From the NCBI RefSeq assembly GCF_004001245.1, contig NZ_AP018724.1, positions 186,001 through 250,000 of the forward strand: a DNA stretch of 64,000 nucleotides. The letters run 5' to 3'. Source of the stretch: Sulfurivermis fontis (GTDB taxonomy: Bacteria > Pseudomonadota > Gammaproteobacteria > Thiohalomonadales > Thiohalomonadaceae). The notes under the pieces were generated by a model, which saw nothing but the letters and a program-made list of their open reading frames with translations, was not told the origin of the DNA and did not search any database. Both the position numbers and the translations under genes were made by a program. Below, piece after piece: positions 27,687 to 36,633 of the stretch. Within the stretch, counting starts at the first letter, position 1. Every line of letters starts with the position of its first letter.

Positions 27687-29372
27687 ATGACTTCTCTTAC
27701 TGCCGCGCTCCCCGCCATTAAAACGCTGCCCCGCCCCGACCCGTGGCGCAGCGGCGTGGTGCTGGCCGCGCTGTTGCTGGCGCTGCCGGTGATCGTGGTG
27801 TTCAGTTTCGTCTTCGTGCCGGCCGGCGAGGTGTGGCTGCACCTGAAGGAAACGGTGTTGCAGGAGTACGTCACCAACTCGCTGGTGCTGCTGTTCGGCG
27901 TCGGTGTCGGCGTGCTGGCCATCGGCATCCCGGCGGCGTGGATGGTGAGCCTGTGCGAGTTTCCGGGGCGGCGTGTATTCGAGTGGGCGCTGCTGCTGCC
28001 GATGGCGATGCCGGCCTACATCATCGCCTACACCTACACCGGCATGCTGGATTTCGCCGGCCCGGTGCAGACGCAGCTGCGCGACTGGTTCGGCTGGAGT
28101 TACGGCGATTACTGGTTCCCCGATCTGCGCACCCTGCCCGGCGCGGTGCTGATGCTGTCGCTGGTGCTGTATCCGTATGTCTATCTGCTGTCGCGTGCGG
28201 CATTTCTGGAGCAGTCGATCTGCGTGCTGGAGGTATCGCGTACCCTGGGTGCCGGGCCGTGGACGGGCTTCGGCCGCGTTGCGCTGCCGCTGGCGCGGCC
28301 GGCGATCATCACCGGCCTGTCGCTGGCGCTGATGGAAACCCTGGCCGATTACGGCACGGTGCAGTACTTCGGCCTCGCCACCTTCACCACCGGCATCTTC
28401 CGCACCTGGTTCGGCCTCGGCGACCCGGCCGCCGCCGCGCAATTGTCGGCGGTGCTGATGAGCTTCGTGTTCGTGCTGATCCTGCTGGAGCGCTGGTCGC
28501 GCCGCCGTGCGCGCTTTCATCACACCAGCACGCGCTACTCGCATCTGCCGCGCTATCAGTTGCGCGGCTGGTGGCGTGCCGGCGCCATCGTCGGCTGCTC
28601 CATTCCGGTTGCCTTCGGTTTTCTGTTGCCGGCGGCGCAGCTCGCGGCCTGGGCGGTGGATACCAACGCAGCCTGGCTCAAGATGGATTTCCTCGTCCTG
28701 GTGGGCAACAGCCTGCTGTTGGCGGCGATCACCGCGGTGCTTGCGGTGGCGCTGGCCCTGCTGATGGCCTACGGCCGTCGCCTGCGCCCGTCGCCGACGG
28801 TGGGTCTCGCCGTGCGTGTGGCGAGCATGGGCTATGCGGTGCCGGGCACGGTCATTGCCGTCGGCGTGATCCTGCCCTTCGCCTGGCTGGACAACACCGT
28901 AGACGCCTTCATGCGCGCGCAGTTCGGTGTTTCCACCGGCCTGATACTTTCCGGCACGCTGGTGGCGCTGGTGTTCGCCTACTGCGTGCGCTTTCTCGCC
29001 GTCTCGCTCAACACCGTCGAAGCGGGTCTCGGCAAGATCAAGCCATCCATGGACGATGCCGCGCGCTGTCTCGGCCTCGCCCCTGCGCGCGTGCTGCGCG
29101 AGGTGCACATGCCGATCATGCGCGGCAGCCTGCTCACCGCACTGCTGCTGGTGTTCGTCGATGTGTTGAAAGAGCTGCCGGCGACGCTGATCCTGCGGCC
29201 GTTCAACTTCAACACCCTGGCAGTGCGCGCCTTCGAGCTGGCCTCCGACGAGCGCCTGGCCGATTCCGCCAGTGCCGCGCTGGCCATCGTGCTGGCCGGC
29301 ATCGTGCCGGTGATCCTGCTGTCGCGCACCATCGGCCGCTCGCGGCCGGGACAAGACCAGACCGTGTGCTGA
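27687..29372 (+). CDS. fbpB: Ferric iron ABC transporter, permease (fused two-domain)
   Basis: 561 residues with about 12 membrane helices in two homologous halves. Each half carries an EAA loop (ARTLGAGPWTGFGRVALPLARPAI and ARCLGLAPARVLREVHMPIMRGSL are the two regions). This is the FbpB/SfuB architecture. It forms the channel for periplasm-to-cytoplasm iron import with fbpA and fbpC. fbpC starts 4 bp after the stop. Confidence 0.92.
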   Translation: MTSLTAALPAIKTLPRPDPWRSGVVLAALLLALPVIVVFSFVFVPAGEVWLHLKETVLQEYVTNSLVLLFGVGVGVLAIGIPAAWMVSLCEFPGRRVFEWALLLPMAMPAYIIAYTYTGMLDFAGPVQTQLRDWFGWSYGDYWFPDLRTLPGAVLMLSLVLYPYVYLLSRAAFLEQSICVLEVSRTLGAGPWTGFGRVALPLARPAIITGLSLALMETLADYGTVQYFGLATFTTGIFRTWFGLGDPAAAAQLSAVLMSFVFVLILLERWSRRRARFHHTSTRYSHLPRYQLRGWWRAGAIVGCSIPVAFGFLLPAAQLAAWAVDTNAAWLKMDFLVLVGNSLLLAAITAVLAVALALLMAYGRRLRPSPTVGLAVRVASMGYAVPGTVIAVGVILPFAWLDNTVDAFMRAQFGVSTGLILSGTLVALVFAYCVRFLAVSLNTVEAGLGKIKPSMDDAARCLGLAPARVLREVHMPIMRGSLLTALLLVFVDVLKELPATLILRPFNFNTLAVRAFELASDERLADSASAALAIVLAGIVPVILLSRTIGRSRPGQDQTVC

Positions 29373-29376
29373 ACCC

Positions 29377-30426
29377 ATGACGAAGCTGCTGGATGTAGAA
29401 AACATCGATGTCGGCTACGGCCACCACACCGTGGTGTTCGACGCCGCGCTGCACCTGAAGCAGGGCGCCATCGGCTGTCTGCTGGGGCCGAGCGGTTGCG
29501 GCAAGACCACCCTGCTGCGCGCCATCGCCGGATTCGAGCCGGTGCGAAGTGGCCGCATCCTGCTGGCCGGCGACGAAGTGAGCCGCGCCGGCTGGACCCT
29601 GCCGCCGGAGAAGCGCCAGGTGGGGATGGTGTTTCAGGATTTCGCGCTGTTTCCCCATCTCACCGTCGCCGACAACGTCGCCTTCGGCATCCGCCGCTGG
29701 CCCGCCGACAAGCGCGCCGCGCGCGTGCAGGAACTGCTGCAACTGGTCGGTCTGCCGCAGTACGGCAAGAGCTATCCGCACGCCCTGTCCGGCGGCCAGC
29801 AGCAGCGTGTGGCCCTGGCGCGCGCCCTGGCGCCGAAGCCGCGCCTGCTGCTGCTCGACGAGCCCTTCTCCAGCATGGACGTGGAGCTGCGCGAATCGCT
29901 GGCGCGCGAGGTGCGCACCATCCTCAAGCACGAGGGCATCACCGGGCTGATGGTGACGCACGATCAGTTCGAGGCCTTCGCCATCGCCGATCGCATCGCC
30001 GTGATGCACGGCGGCCGCATCCTGCAATGGGACACCGCCTACAACCTCTATCATCAGCCTGCCGATCGCCAGGTGGCCGACTTCATCGGCCAGGGCGTGC
30101 TGCTCCAGGGCATGGTGGTGGGCGAGACCATGGTGGAAACGCCGCTCGGCCCCATCGCCGGCAAGGTGCCGGAAGGTTGTCGCAAGGACTGCCCGGTGGA
30201 TGTGCTTATCCGCCCAGACGATCTGATGCTCGATCCGGCCAGCGCGTTGCAGGCCGAGGTGATCGACAAGGCCTTCCGCGGCGCGGTGTTTCTCTACACC
30301 CTGCGACTGCCCAGCGGTGCCACCGTGTTGTGTCAGGCGCCCAGCCATCATGACCACACCATTGGCGAGCGCGTCGGCCTGCGGCCCGACTTCGATCATC
30401 TCGCCGTGTTCCCGCGCCACCCGTAA
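29377..30426 (+). CDS. fbpC: Ferric iron ABC transporter, ATP-binding protein
   Basis: 349 residues. Walker A GPSGCGKTT (about 36-44), Q-loop VFQDFALFPH, signature LSGGQQQRVALARAL, Walker B LLLLDEPFSSMD and H-loop VTHDQFEAF. A C-terminal TOBE-like extension (about 240-349) fits the FbpC/PotA group. It energises the iron permease. Last gene of the iron cluster and followed by a composite repeat. Confidence 0.92.
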   Translation: MTKLLDVENIDVGYGHHTVVFDAALHLKQGAIGCLLGPSGCGKTTLLRAIAGFEPVRSGRILLAGDEVSRAGWTLPPEKRQVGMVFQDFALFPHLTVADNVAFGIRRWPADKRAARVQELLQLVGLPQYGKSYPHALSGGQQQRVALARALAPKPRLLLLDEPFSSMDVELRESLAREVRTILKHEGITGLMVTHDQFEAFAIADRIAVMHGGRILQWDTAYNLYHQPADRQVADFIGQGVLLQGMVVGETMVETPLGPIAGKVPEGCRKDCPVDVLIRPDDLMLDPASALQAEVIDKAFRGAVFLYTLRLPSGATVLCQAPSHHDHTIGERVGLRPDFDHLAVFPRHP

Positions 30427-30430
30427 AGCA

Positions 30431-30553
30431 GGGTACGAGATGCGAGGGACAAGGGACGAGGAATGAACTCGCGGCGCCCGAGTTGTCTTGAAGCAAGACC
30501 GCCATGTGCGCAGCGCGCTCCAACCTTGCATCTTGTATCTCGTCCCTCGTGCC
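30431..30553. repeat. Composite dispersed repeat, copy 2
   Basis: The outer arms (30431-30461 and 30526-30553) are made of ACGAG/GGGAC words and are imperfectly complementary. The core contains ACTCGCGGCGCCCGAGT, TGTCTTGA and GCGCAGCGCGC, in the opposite orientation to copy 1 at 6984. It lies between fbpC and the thioredoxin-like gene. Confidence 0.65.
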
Positions 30554-30566
30554 GGCGGTCGACCCC

Positions 30567-31103
30567 ATGCCTGTCATGAACTCAGTACTTATCCGCCTAC
30601 GCACTTGGCTCGCCCCGCGCCGCCTGTTGCGCCTCGGCGGCGAGCTGTTGTTGCTGCTGATCTTTCTGCTCGCTGTCGAGGCCTATCTCACCCGTGATGC
30701 CGCGCGTGGTCCGGCGCCGGCCCTGGCGGCAACACTGAGTGACGGCCGTGCATTTGATCTGGCGCAGCTGCGCGGTGCGCCGGCGCTGGTGTATTTCTGG
30801 GGCACGTGGTGTCCGGTGTGCCGCGCGGAACAGGGGACCATCGATGCCCTGGCGCAGGATGTGCCGTTGCTCACGGTGGCGATGCAGTCGGGCACGGCGC
30901 CGGAAGTGAATCAGTACCTGACGCAGCATGGCCTGCGCTGGGCGACGGTGGCGGATGAAGATGGTGATATCGCGCGGCAGTGGGGCGTGACCGGCGTACC
31001 GGCGGTATTCGTGATCGATGGTGCGGGCGAAATCCGTTTCGTCACCCGCGGCTATACCACCGGCTGGGGGCTGCGCCTGCGTTTGTGGTGGGCGGGTTTG
31101 TAG
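30567..31103 (+). CDS. Membrane-anchored thioredoxin-like protein (TlpA/ScsD type)
   Basis: 178 residues. One N-terminal membrane helix (about 20-38) is followed by a periplasmic thioredoxin fold with WGTWCPVCRAEQ (CxxC) and the cis-proline region VTGVPAVFVID. It likely reduces or transfers disulfides in the periplasm, as in cytochrome c maturation or copper resistance. Starts at 30567 and 30576 are both possible; the longer frame to 30504 lies in the repeat. Convergent with the UbiA-like gene. Confidence 0.85.
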   Translation: MPVMNSVLIRLRTWLAPRRLLRLGGELLLLLIFLLAVEAYLTRDAARGPAPALAATLSDGRAFDLAQLRGAPALVYFWGTWCPVCRAEQGTIDALAQDVPLLTVAMQSGTAPEVNQYLTQHGLRWATVADEDGDIARQWGVTGVPAVFVIDGAGEIRFVTRGYTTGWGLRLRLWWAGL

Positions 31104-31125
31104 GGACGGAGATAAAGGTAAAGAT

Positions 31126-31157
31126 GTTGTAGGTCGGACTGAAGTCCGACCTACAAC
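31126..31157. terminator. Bidirectional hairpin with GTAGGTCGGA repeat
   Basis: A perfect 15-bp dyad GTTGTAGGTCGGACT / AGTCCGACCTACAAC with a 2-base loop. This is a widespread gammaproteobacterial short palindrome. It lies between two convergent genes (stops at 31103 and 31192), a good place for a shared terminator. Confidence 0.6.
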
Positions 31158-31191
31158 CTGGCTGACCCGCCATGGTCATCGCGAAAGGGTT

Positions 31192-32061
31192 TTATGTCGG
31201 ACAGCGGCACAGATAGGAAAAGGCGATGCCGCAGAACAGGGCGAGGCCGAACCAGAGGTTGTTGAGCCAGGCGCGGCGGTAGCCGGTTTCGCTGGCGCCG
31301 GCCATGAGGTACTGCTGGTACAGGCCGAGGGCGAGGCCGACGGCAAGGGCGAGGTGCATGAAGACGCCCAGCTTTTCCTGGTGTACGGCGAGGCCGAGGG
31401 CGGCGAGGGCGAAGAGCTGGAGCAGGGCGATGAGCCAGCGGTCGGCGCGGCCGAACAGCATGGTGATGCTCTTGATGCCGAGGCGGGCGTGCTGTTGCAG
31501 GTGCAGCGCGGCGTACTGGATCAGGGCCGCGCCACTCCACAGCACGGCGGCGGTGTAGACCAGCCAGGCGGTCTTGCCGGGCAGGGCGCCGCTGGCGGTG
31601 AAGCCGGCCAGGGTGGCGCAGGCCAGGGCCAGGGCGAGCAGCAGTTCGCCGAGAAAGGTGCGGCGGCGCAGGACGAGAAACGCCATCCCGAGGGTTGTCG
31701 CGCACAGGGCGATCACCAGGGTGGGCCAGCCGAGCAGCAGCAACGGTACCAGCGCCAGCAGCAGTTCGCCGCCCGCCAGCCAGCGCAGCGGCAGGGGCAG
31801 TCCGCGCAGTACCTCCACGGCACTGTGGCGCGGATGGGCCAGCAGCGCGGTGGCCAGATCGTGCGCCAGCCAGCCGAGGGCACGCAGGGCGAGCAGGGCC
31901 AACAGCAGCAGGGTGAGCGCGCTCACGGCCGGCCGGCCGTCGCTGCCCAGCCACAGTCCCCACAGCCCCAGCAACCACAACAGGCCCAGGTCGGCTGGCC
32001 GGTACAGCCGCATCAGGCGCAGCCAGGGCAGCACGGGCTTGATCCGCTCCAGCGGTTTCAT
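31192..32061 (-). CDS. UbiA-family prenyltransferase homologue lacking aspartate motifs
   Basis: 289 residues with about nine membrane helices. Overall resemblance to 4-hydroxybenzoate polyprenyltransferase is clear from MRLYRPADLGLLWLLGLWGLW and LGIKSITMLFG. However, the first motif NDxxDxxxD reads HDLATALLA, and the second (DRDDD in E. coli before IKS) reads HLQQH, so nearly all Mg-diphosphate ligands are gone. It overlaps ubiC by 4 bases (ATGA), the usual ubiC-ubiA arrangement. Catalysis of the UbiA reaction is doubtful; a regulatory or structural role, or another activity, is possible. Confidence 0.7.
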   Translation of the reverse strand: MKPLERIKPVLPWLRLMRLYRPADLGLLWLLGLWGLWLGSDGRPAVSALTLLLLALLALRALGWLAHDLATALLAHPRHSAVEVLRGLPLPLRWLAGGELLLALVPLLLLGWPTLVIALCATTLGMAFLVLRRRTFLGELLLALALACATLAGFTASGALPGKTAWLVYTAAVLWSGAALIQYAALHLQQHARLGIKSITMLFGRADRWLIALLQLFALAALGLAVHQEKLGVFMHLALAVGLALGLYQQYLMAGASETGYRRAWLNNLWFGLALFCGIAFSYLCRCPT

Positions 32062-32621
32062 TCTTCGCCCACTCCCGGGAGAAACATCTCGCACACCAGT
32101 AGCGGCTTGTCGTGGAGAAAGAACAGCGAGCGCCGCCCCCACAGCTCCGCCGGCGGCGTTTCCAGCCCGGCGCAGGCGAGGCGGAACAGCGGCTGGCCGC
32201 GATGGATGCGGGCGATCTCCAGCTCACCGCGGCGCATGCTGGGGTCGCGGAACAGCAGGCCGCCCAGGGGGCGCGTGCCGAGGTGGCGGAGGCGGCGTTC
32301 ACGGCCGGTGAGGGTGGCGGCGGGAATGGCGGTGCGTGCGAACACCCAGGGCTTGTCGCCGCACAGTAGGCGTACCTCGCGTATCAGGACATGGTGTCCG
32401 GCCTTGATGCCGAGCACGCGCGCCTCGCTCAGTTGCGGCAGTTCCCAGCGTTGTTGCAGCACCTGGACGCGGAAACCATCGCCGCAGGCCCGTTGCAGGC
32501 GCCGCGTCAGCGACGAGGGGTCGAGCAGCCAGGACCAGATGGCAGCCGGCACGGCGCTGCGCAGCAGGCGGCGCGGCGCATGCCAGACGGGTTCGGTGCT
32601 GTGTTTGCCGTAGTTATCCAA
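32058..32621 (-). CDS. ubiC: Chorismate lyase
   Basis: About 187 residues if started at TTG 32621 (no ATG lies between the repeat and the conserved part; GGA is about 10 bases upstream). The family pattern is seen in EPVWHAPRRLL, SLTRRLQRAC, VLIREVRLLC and the C-terminal LLVCEMFLPGV, whose glutamate is catalytic. It converts chorismate to 4-hydroxybenzoate and pyruvate, the first step of ubiquinone synthesis. Downstream gene is the UbiA homologue. Confidence 0.85.
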   Translation of the reverse strand: MDNYGKHSTEPVWHAPRRLLRSAVPAAIWSWLLDPSSLTRRLQRACGDGFRVQVLQQRWELPQLSEARVLGIKAGHHVLIREVRLLCGDKPWVFARTAIPAATLTGRERRLRHLGTRPLGGLLFRDPSMRRGELEIARIHRGQPLFRLACAGLETPPAELWGRRSLFFLHDKPLLVCEMFLPGVGEE

Positions 32622-32632
32622 GAAATCAGTTC

Positions 32633-32745
32633 CAAGTGACAAGTGACAAGTGGCAAGTTGCAAGTGGCTGCTGACGCGGGACACGACCGCGCGATGGCGC
32701 GGAATCATTCTTGTCACTTGCAACTTGAAACTTGTAACTTCAATT
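32633..32745. repeat. Iterated-word hairpin between recG and ubiC
   Basis: The left arm CCAAGTGACAAGTGACAAGT... and right arm ...CTTGTCACTTGCAACTTGAA are imperfectly complementary. Their words are the same as at 15444 and 36512. The loop (about 32670-32708) is GC-rich and does not clearly match the composite core. Confidence 0.65.
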
Positions 32746-32751
32746 GCCGCA

Positions 32752-34836
32752 TCATACCTCGCCGTAGCGGGTCGCCGCACCGACCCAGCGGCGGATCAGC
32801 AAGGCCGCCTGCTGCGGCCAGCGCTGGAGCAGCAGATCGGCGCTGCGGGAGGCCTCGGCCAGCAGGGACTGGTCGCGCTGCAGGTCGGCGATGCGCAGTT
32901 GCAGCAGGCCGGTCTGGCGCGTGCCCAGCACCTCGCCGGGGCCGCGCAGCTCCAGGTCCTTGCGCGCAATCTCGAAGCCGTCCGCTGTCTCGCGCATCAC
33001 CGCCAGCCGTTCCCGGCCCTGTAGCGACAGCGGGCCGTGGTACATCAGCACGCAATGGCTCTCGGTGCTGCCGCGGCCGACGCGGCCGCGCAGCTGGTGC
33101 AGCTGCGCCAGCCCCAGGCGCTCGGCGTTTTCGATGATCATCAGGGAGGCATTGGGCACGTCGACGCCGACCTCGATGACGGTGGTGGCGACCAGCAGAT
33201 CGATGCGGCCGTCCTTGAAGTCGGCCATCACCCGCTCCTTCTCGTCCTGCCGGAGGCGGCCGTGCACCAGGCCGATGCGCAGATCGGGCAGCGCCGCGGC
33301 GAGCAGGGCGGCGGTATCCTGCGCCGCCTGCGCGGCCAGCGTTTCCGATTCCTCGATGAGGGTACACACCCAGTAGGCCTGGCGGCCGGCGCGGCAGGCG
33401 GAGTGCACGCGCGCCACCACCGCGTCGCGGCGGCTGTCCGGGATCACCACCGTCTCCACCGGCGTGCGCCCCGGCGGCAGCTCGTCGATGATGGAGCAGT
33501 CGAGATCGGCATAGGCGGTCATCGCCAGGGTGCGCGGGATCGGCGTGGCGGTCATGATGAGCTGGTGCGGATAGCGCCCGCCGCTCTTGCCCTTCTCGCG
33601 CAGGGCGAGGCGCTGATGCACGCCGAAGCGGTGCTGCTCGTCGATGATGACGAGGCCGAGGTCATGGAACTCGACCCCCTCCTGAAACAGGGCGTGGGTG
33701 CCGACGGCGATGCGCGTGCTGCCGTCGGCCAGACCTTGCAGTATGTCGCGCCGCGCCTTCGTCTTCAGCTTGCCGGCCAGCCAGGCCACTTCGATGCCGA
33801 GCGGCGCGAGCCAGCGCGCGAAGTTGTGGAAGTGCTGCTCGGCGAGCAGTTCGGTGGGCGCCATCACCGCCGCCTGATACCCCGCCTCCACGGCCTGCAA
33901 GGCCGCCAGCGCGGCCACCACCGTCTTGCCCGAGCCGACGTCGCCCTGTACCAGACGCTGCATCGGATGCGGCTGTTGCAGGTCACGGGCGATCTCGGCA
34001 CCGACCCTTTGCTGTGCCCCGGTGAGCGGGAAGGGCAGGGCCGCGAGAAATCTTTCCCGCAATACACCGTCGCCGTGCAGCGGTGGCGCCTTGTGCCGTT
34101 GCGACTGCGCACGCAGACGGCGCAGGCTCAGGGTGTGGGCCAACAGTTCCTCGAAGGCGAGGCGGCGCTGCGCCGGATGGCGTACCTCGGCCAGCAGCGA
34201 CAGCGGTGCGTCGGGCGGCGGGCGGTGCAGATAGGTGACGGCCTCCTGCAACGATGGAAAACCGAGTCCGCGCAACAGTTCCGGCGGCAGGTGATCGATG
34301 AGCGGCAGGCGGCCGTCGTGCAGCCATTGCAGAGCCTGGCTGGTGAGATTGCGCAGCGACGGTTGTTGCAGTCCCTCGGTGGTGGGGTAGATCGGGGTGA
34401 GGTGTTCCTCCACCGCCGTCGGTGCCGTTTCATCGACGCGGCGGAACTCCGGATGTACCATCTCCAGCCCGACCGTGCCGGGGCGTGCCTCGCCGTAGCA
34501 GCGCACGCGGCTGCCGCGGGCGAGGGACTGCTGCATGGTGGCGCTGAAGTGGAAGAAGCGCAGGGTGAGGGTGCCGCTGCCGTCGCCGATGCGCGACAGC
34601 AGCATGCGCCGCTTGCCGAACTTGATCTCGGTGAGCAGTACCTCGCCTTCGATCACGGCCTCGTCGCCGGGGCGCAGGGTGCCGATGGGCACGACGCGGG
34701 TGCGGTCCTGATAGCGCAGCGGCAGGTGGAACAGCAGGTCATCCACGGTGTGGATGCCGAGGTGTTCCAGCCGCGCGGCCAGGCGCGGTCCGACGCCCTT
34801 GAGGGCGGTGACGGGGGGGGAGTCGTTGGCGTCCAT
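32752..34836 (-). CDS. recG: ATP-dependent DNA helicase RecG
   Basis: 694 residues. The N-terminal wedge/OB domain (about 1-240) is followed by helicase motifs: I GDVGSGKTVVA, II IIDEQHRFG (DEQH box), III MTATPIPRTLAM, and IV-VI including VATTVIEVGVDVPNA and HQLRGRVGRG. The TRG-type motif region near the C-terminus is intact. It remodels stalled replication forks and Holliday junctions. It has its own upstream repeat region shared with the M48 gene. Confidence 0.97.
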   Translation of the reverse strand: MDANDSPPVTALKGVGPRLAARLEHLGIHTVDDLLFHLPLRYQDRTRVVPIGTLRPGDEAVIEGEVLLTEIKFGKRRMLLSRIGDGSGTLTLRFFHFSATMQQSLARGSRVRCYGEARPGTVGLEMVHPEFRRVDETAPTAVEEHLTPIYPTTEGLQQPSLRNLTSQALQWLHDGRLPLIDHLPPELLRGLGFPSLQEAVTYLHRPPPDAPLSLLAEVRHPAQRRLAFEELLAHTLSLRRLRAQSQRHKAPPLHGDGVLRERFLAALPFPLTGAQQRVGAEIARDLQQPHPMQRLVQGDVGSGKTVVAALAALQAVEAGYQAAVMAPTELLAEQHFHNFARWLAPLGIEVAWLAGKLKTKARRDILQGLADGSTRIAVGTHALFQEGVEFHDLGLVIIDEQHRFGVHQRLALREKGKSGGRYPHQLIMTATPIPRTLAMTAYADLDCSIIDELPPGRTPVETVVIPDSRRDAVVARVHSACRAGRQAYWVCTLIEESETLAAQAAQDTAALLAAALPDLRIGLVHGRLRQDEKERVMADFKDGRIDLLVATTVIEVGVDVPNASLMIIENAERLGLAQLHQLRGRVGRGSTESHCVLMYHGPLSLQGRERLAVMRETADGFEIARKDLELRGPGEVLGTRQTGLLQLRIADLQRDQSLLAEASRSADLLLQRWPQQAALLIRRWVGAATRYGEV

Positions 34837-34892
34837 GAGTTCAGTGAGCGCCCGGTGCGCCGGGGCCTGGGCAAAATCCGTTAAGTCTCAAA

Positions 34893-34988
34893 ATCATCAG
34901 TCCGCAAATGAACGCGAATGGACGCAAATGGGAAACGAATTTCCGAACGGGTTTTATTTGCGCCCATTCGCGTTCATTTGCGGACCCG
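34893..34988. repeat. Iterated-word hairpin between the M48 protease gene and recG
   Basis: The arms GTCCGCAAATGAACGCGAAT... and ...ATTCGCGTTCATTTGCGGAC are almost perfectly complementary over about 30 bp. They use the words CGCAAATG/CGCGAATG. The loop contains GAAACGAATTTCCG. A word family different from the other hairpins. Confidence 0.75.
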
Positions 34989-34990
34989 AA

Positions 34991-35950
34991 TCAATCATGA
35001 CGGTGCAGGTAGCGCGCCGCCGCTGGTGACACGGCGGCATTGAGGCGGAAGCCGGGGTCCTCAAAGGCACCGCGCTTCTGTGCGGCGGTGACTTCGCGCA
35101 GAAAACGCTCCTTCACCGCGGGCTGGTTGGCATAGGCCTCCAGCGGGGCGAACACGGCATCGATGAGATCGAGGCGCTGCCCCGGCGCCGGATGGGTCTT
35201 GAACAGGAAGGCGAGGGCGCCATCCTTGGGGTTCATGGCGCCGAGGGTCTGCAGGGTGGCGGGCAGGCCATAAGGGTCGTAGCCGGCACGTGCGGCGAGC
35301 ACCACTCCCTGGCGGTCGGCGGCGTGCTCGTCCTCCTTGTCCAGACCGCGGCTGTACAACTCCTTGAAGCCGCCGGCGATCTTGTCCAGCTTTTCACGGT
35401 CGCCGCCTTCCATCTGGGTTCCGGCGAGACCGACGGCGAGGTCGAGGCGGGCACCTTTCTGCACGGCCTTCAGGTGATGCCGTTCCACCACATGGGCGAT
35501 CTCATGCGCCAGCACGCCGGCCAGTTCGGCCTCGGAACCCATGCGCAACAGCAGCCCCTTGGTGATGAACACGTAACCGCCGGGCGAGGCGAAGGCATTG
35601 ATGTCCATGGAGTCGAGCACGCCGAAGCGCCAGTCCAGCTTCGGCCGTTCACTCTGCAGCGCGACCCAATAGCCGATGCGGTTGACATAGCGCTGCAGGG
35701 CCTCATCCTTCACCAACGGCACGGCGCCGAGCAGCACGGCGGCGGCCTCGCGGCCGATGGTGCGCTCCTGCTCCGGCTTCACCTCGCCGAAGGCCTCCCT
35801 GGCCGATTTGAGCAGGCCGCCCAGATCGATCTCCTTGCCGCCGCTACCACCACCCAGCAGGCCGTCGAGCGGACCGGCGCCGACGTTGCCGGCAAGTCCC
35901 AGCAGCGCGGCGATGAATACATACTTGGGCAATCTGTTCATGATGTTCAT
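34991..35950 (-). CDS. M48-family periplasmic metalloprotease
   Basis: 319 residues with a signal peptide (about 1-25). Zinc motif HEIAHVVERHH (HExxH) at about residue 147, with the distal glutamate in the DKEDEHAAD region. Upstream INAFASPGGYVFITKGLL is the M48 substrate-groove signature. It resembles BepA/LoiP-type quality-control proteases. ATG 35950 overlaps the stop of the SH3 gene (ATGA). Substrates unknown. Confidence 0.9.
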   Translation of the reverse strand: MNIMNRLPKYVFIAALLGLAGNVGAGPLDGLLGGGSGGKEIDLGGLLKSAREAFGEVKPEQERTIGREAAAVLLGAVPLVKDEALQRYVNRIGYWVALQSERPKLDWRFGVLDSMDINAFASPGGYVFITKGLLLRMGSEAELAGVLAHEIAHVVERHHLKAVQKGARLDLAVGLAGTQMEGGDREKLDKIAGGFKELYSRGLDKEDEHAADRQGVVLAARAGYDPYGLPATLQTLGAMNPKDGALAFLFKTHPAPGQRLDLIDAVFAPLEAYANQPAVKERFLREVTAAQKRGAFEDPGFRLNAAVSPAAARYLHRHD

Positions 35951-36492
35951 TCCCACGGGAAGGGGCTGGTGGTGTTCTGCTGCTGTTGCGCGGCCTTCTT
36001 CGGGTCTTTCAGATAGGCGATCTTCTGTGCCTGCAACTTGGCCTCCGCAGCGTAGCGGCGCGCGTCACCGGGTTTGACGGCGAACTTTTCAAGGTTGTCT
36101 ACCGCCATGGGATCGGGGGTGGCGTTGCTGATGTCGGCAGCATCGAGGCCGCGCACGCCGGTGGCGACGGTGACGCCGCTGGAACCGGAGCGGCCGGTGG
36201 AGAGGAATTGCAGCGCCGAACCGACGCCGGAGTCGCCCGGTTTGGCGCTGCCGTCGCCGAGGCGCAGTGCGGTCATGCGTACCCAGCCTTCCGCATTATT
36301 CACCTTGACCCGGTACCAGCCGCCCTCGCGCGCCAGCACATCCACCAACACATTTTCCGCCAGCGGCAGCAGCGTGGCGGCATCGCTGAACGGTTTGTCC
36401 TTCAGCTCGGTGGCGCGGATGACATGGGCCGGATCGGCCTGGGCGACATAGCTCAGGCCAAACAGCAGGAGGGTAACAAGCGGTCGTTTCAT
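35947..36492 (-). CDS. Secreted SH3-like domain protein
   Basis: 181 residues, signal peptide MKRPLVTLLLFGLSYVAQA. A bacterial SH3 domain (about 30-80) is seen in LAENVLVDVLAREGGWYRVKVNNAEGWV. The remainder is low-complexity and lysine/glutamine-rich at the C-terminus. It is translationally coupled to the M48 protease gene and may recruit or regulate it in the periplasm. Role inferred from coupling only. Confidence 0.75.
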   Translation of the reverse strand: MKRPLVTLLLFGLSYVAQADPAHVIRATELKDKPFSDAATLLPLAENVLVDVLAREGGWYRVKVNNAEGWVRMTALRLGDGSAKPGDSGVGSALQFLSTGRSGSSGVTVATGVRGLDAADISNATPDPMAVDNLEKFAVKPGDARRYAAEAKLQAQKIAYLKDPKKAAQQQQNTTSPFPWE

Positions 36493-36511
36493 AGCAGACC
36501 TCGCGTCAAAT

Positions 36512-36633
36512 AGTTACAAGTGACAAGTCGCAAGTGACAAGTGGAGGAGTGCGCTGCGCGCACGGTCATGTGAATACGAGAACTACACGAGCGCGGCGAT
36601 TTCATTTGCTTGTCACTTATCACTTGCATCTGC
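36512..36633. repeat. Composite dispersed repeat, copy 3
   Basis: The outer arms 36512-36543 (GTTACAAGTGACAAGTCGCA...) and 36610-36633 (CTTGTCACTTATCACTTGCA...) are complementary. The core has GTGCGCTGCGCGCACGGT at 36549-36566, identical over 18 bp to copy 1. The right arm encodes the last codons of the adenylate cyclase gene (ending at 36613), so the repeat has become coding there. Confidence 0.7.

Noticed and set aside
27567-29405. Minus-strand frame over fbpB
   Set aside because: Shadow of the permease gene; H/Q/R-rich sequence without domain.
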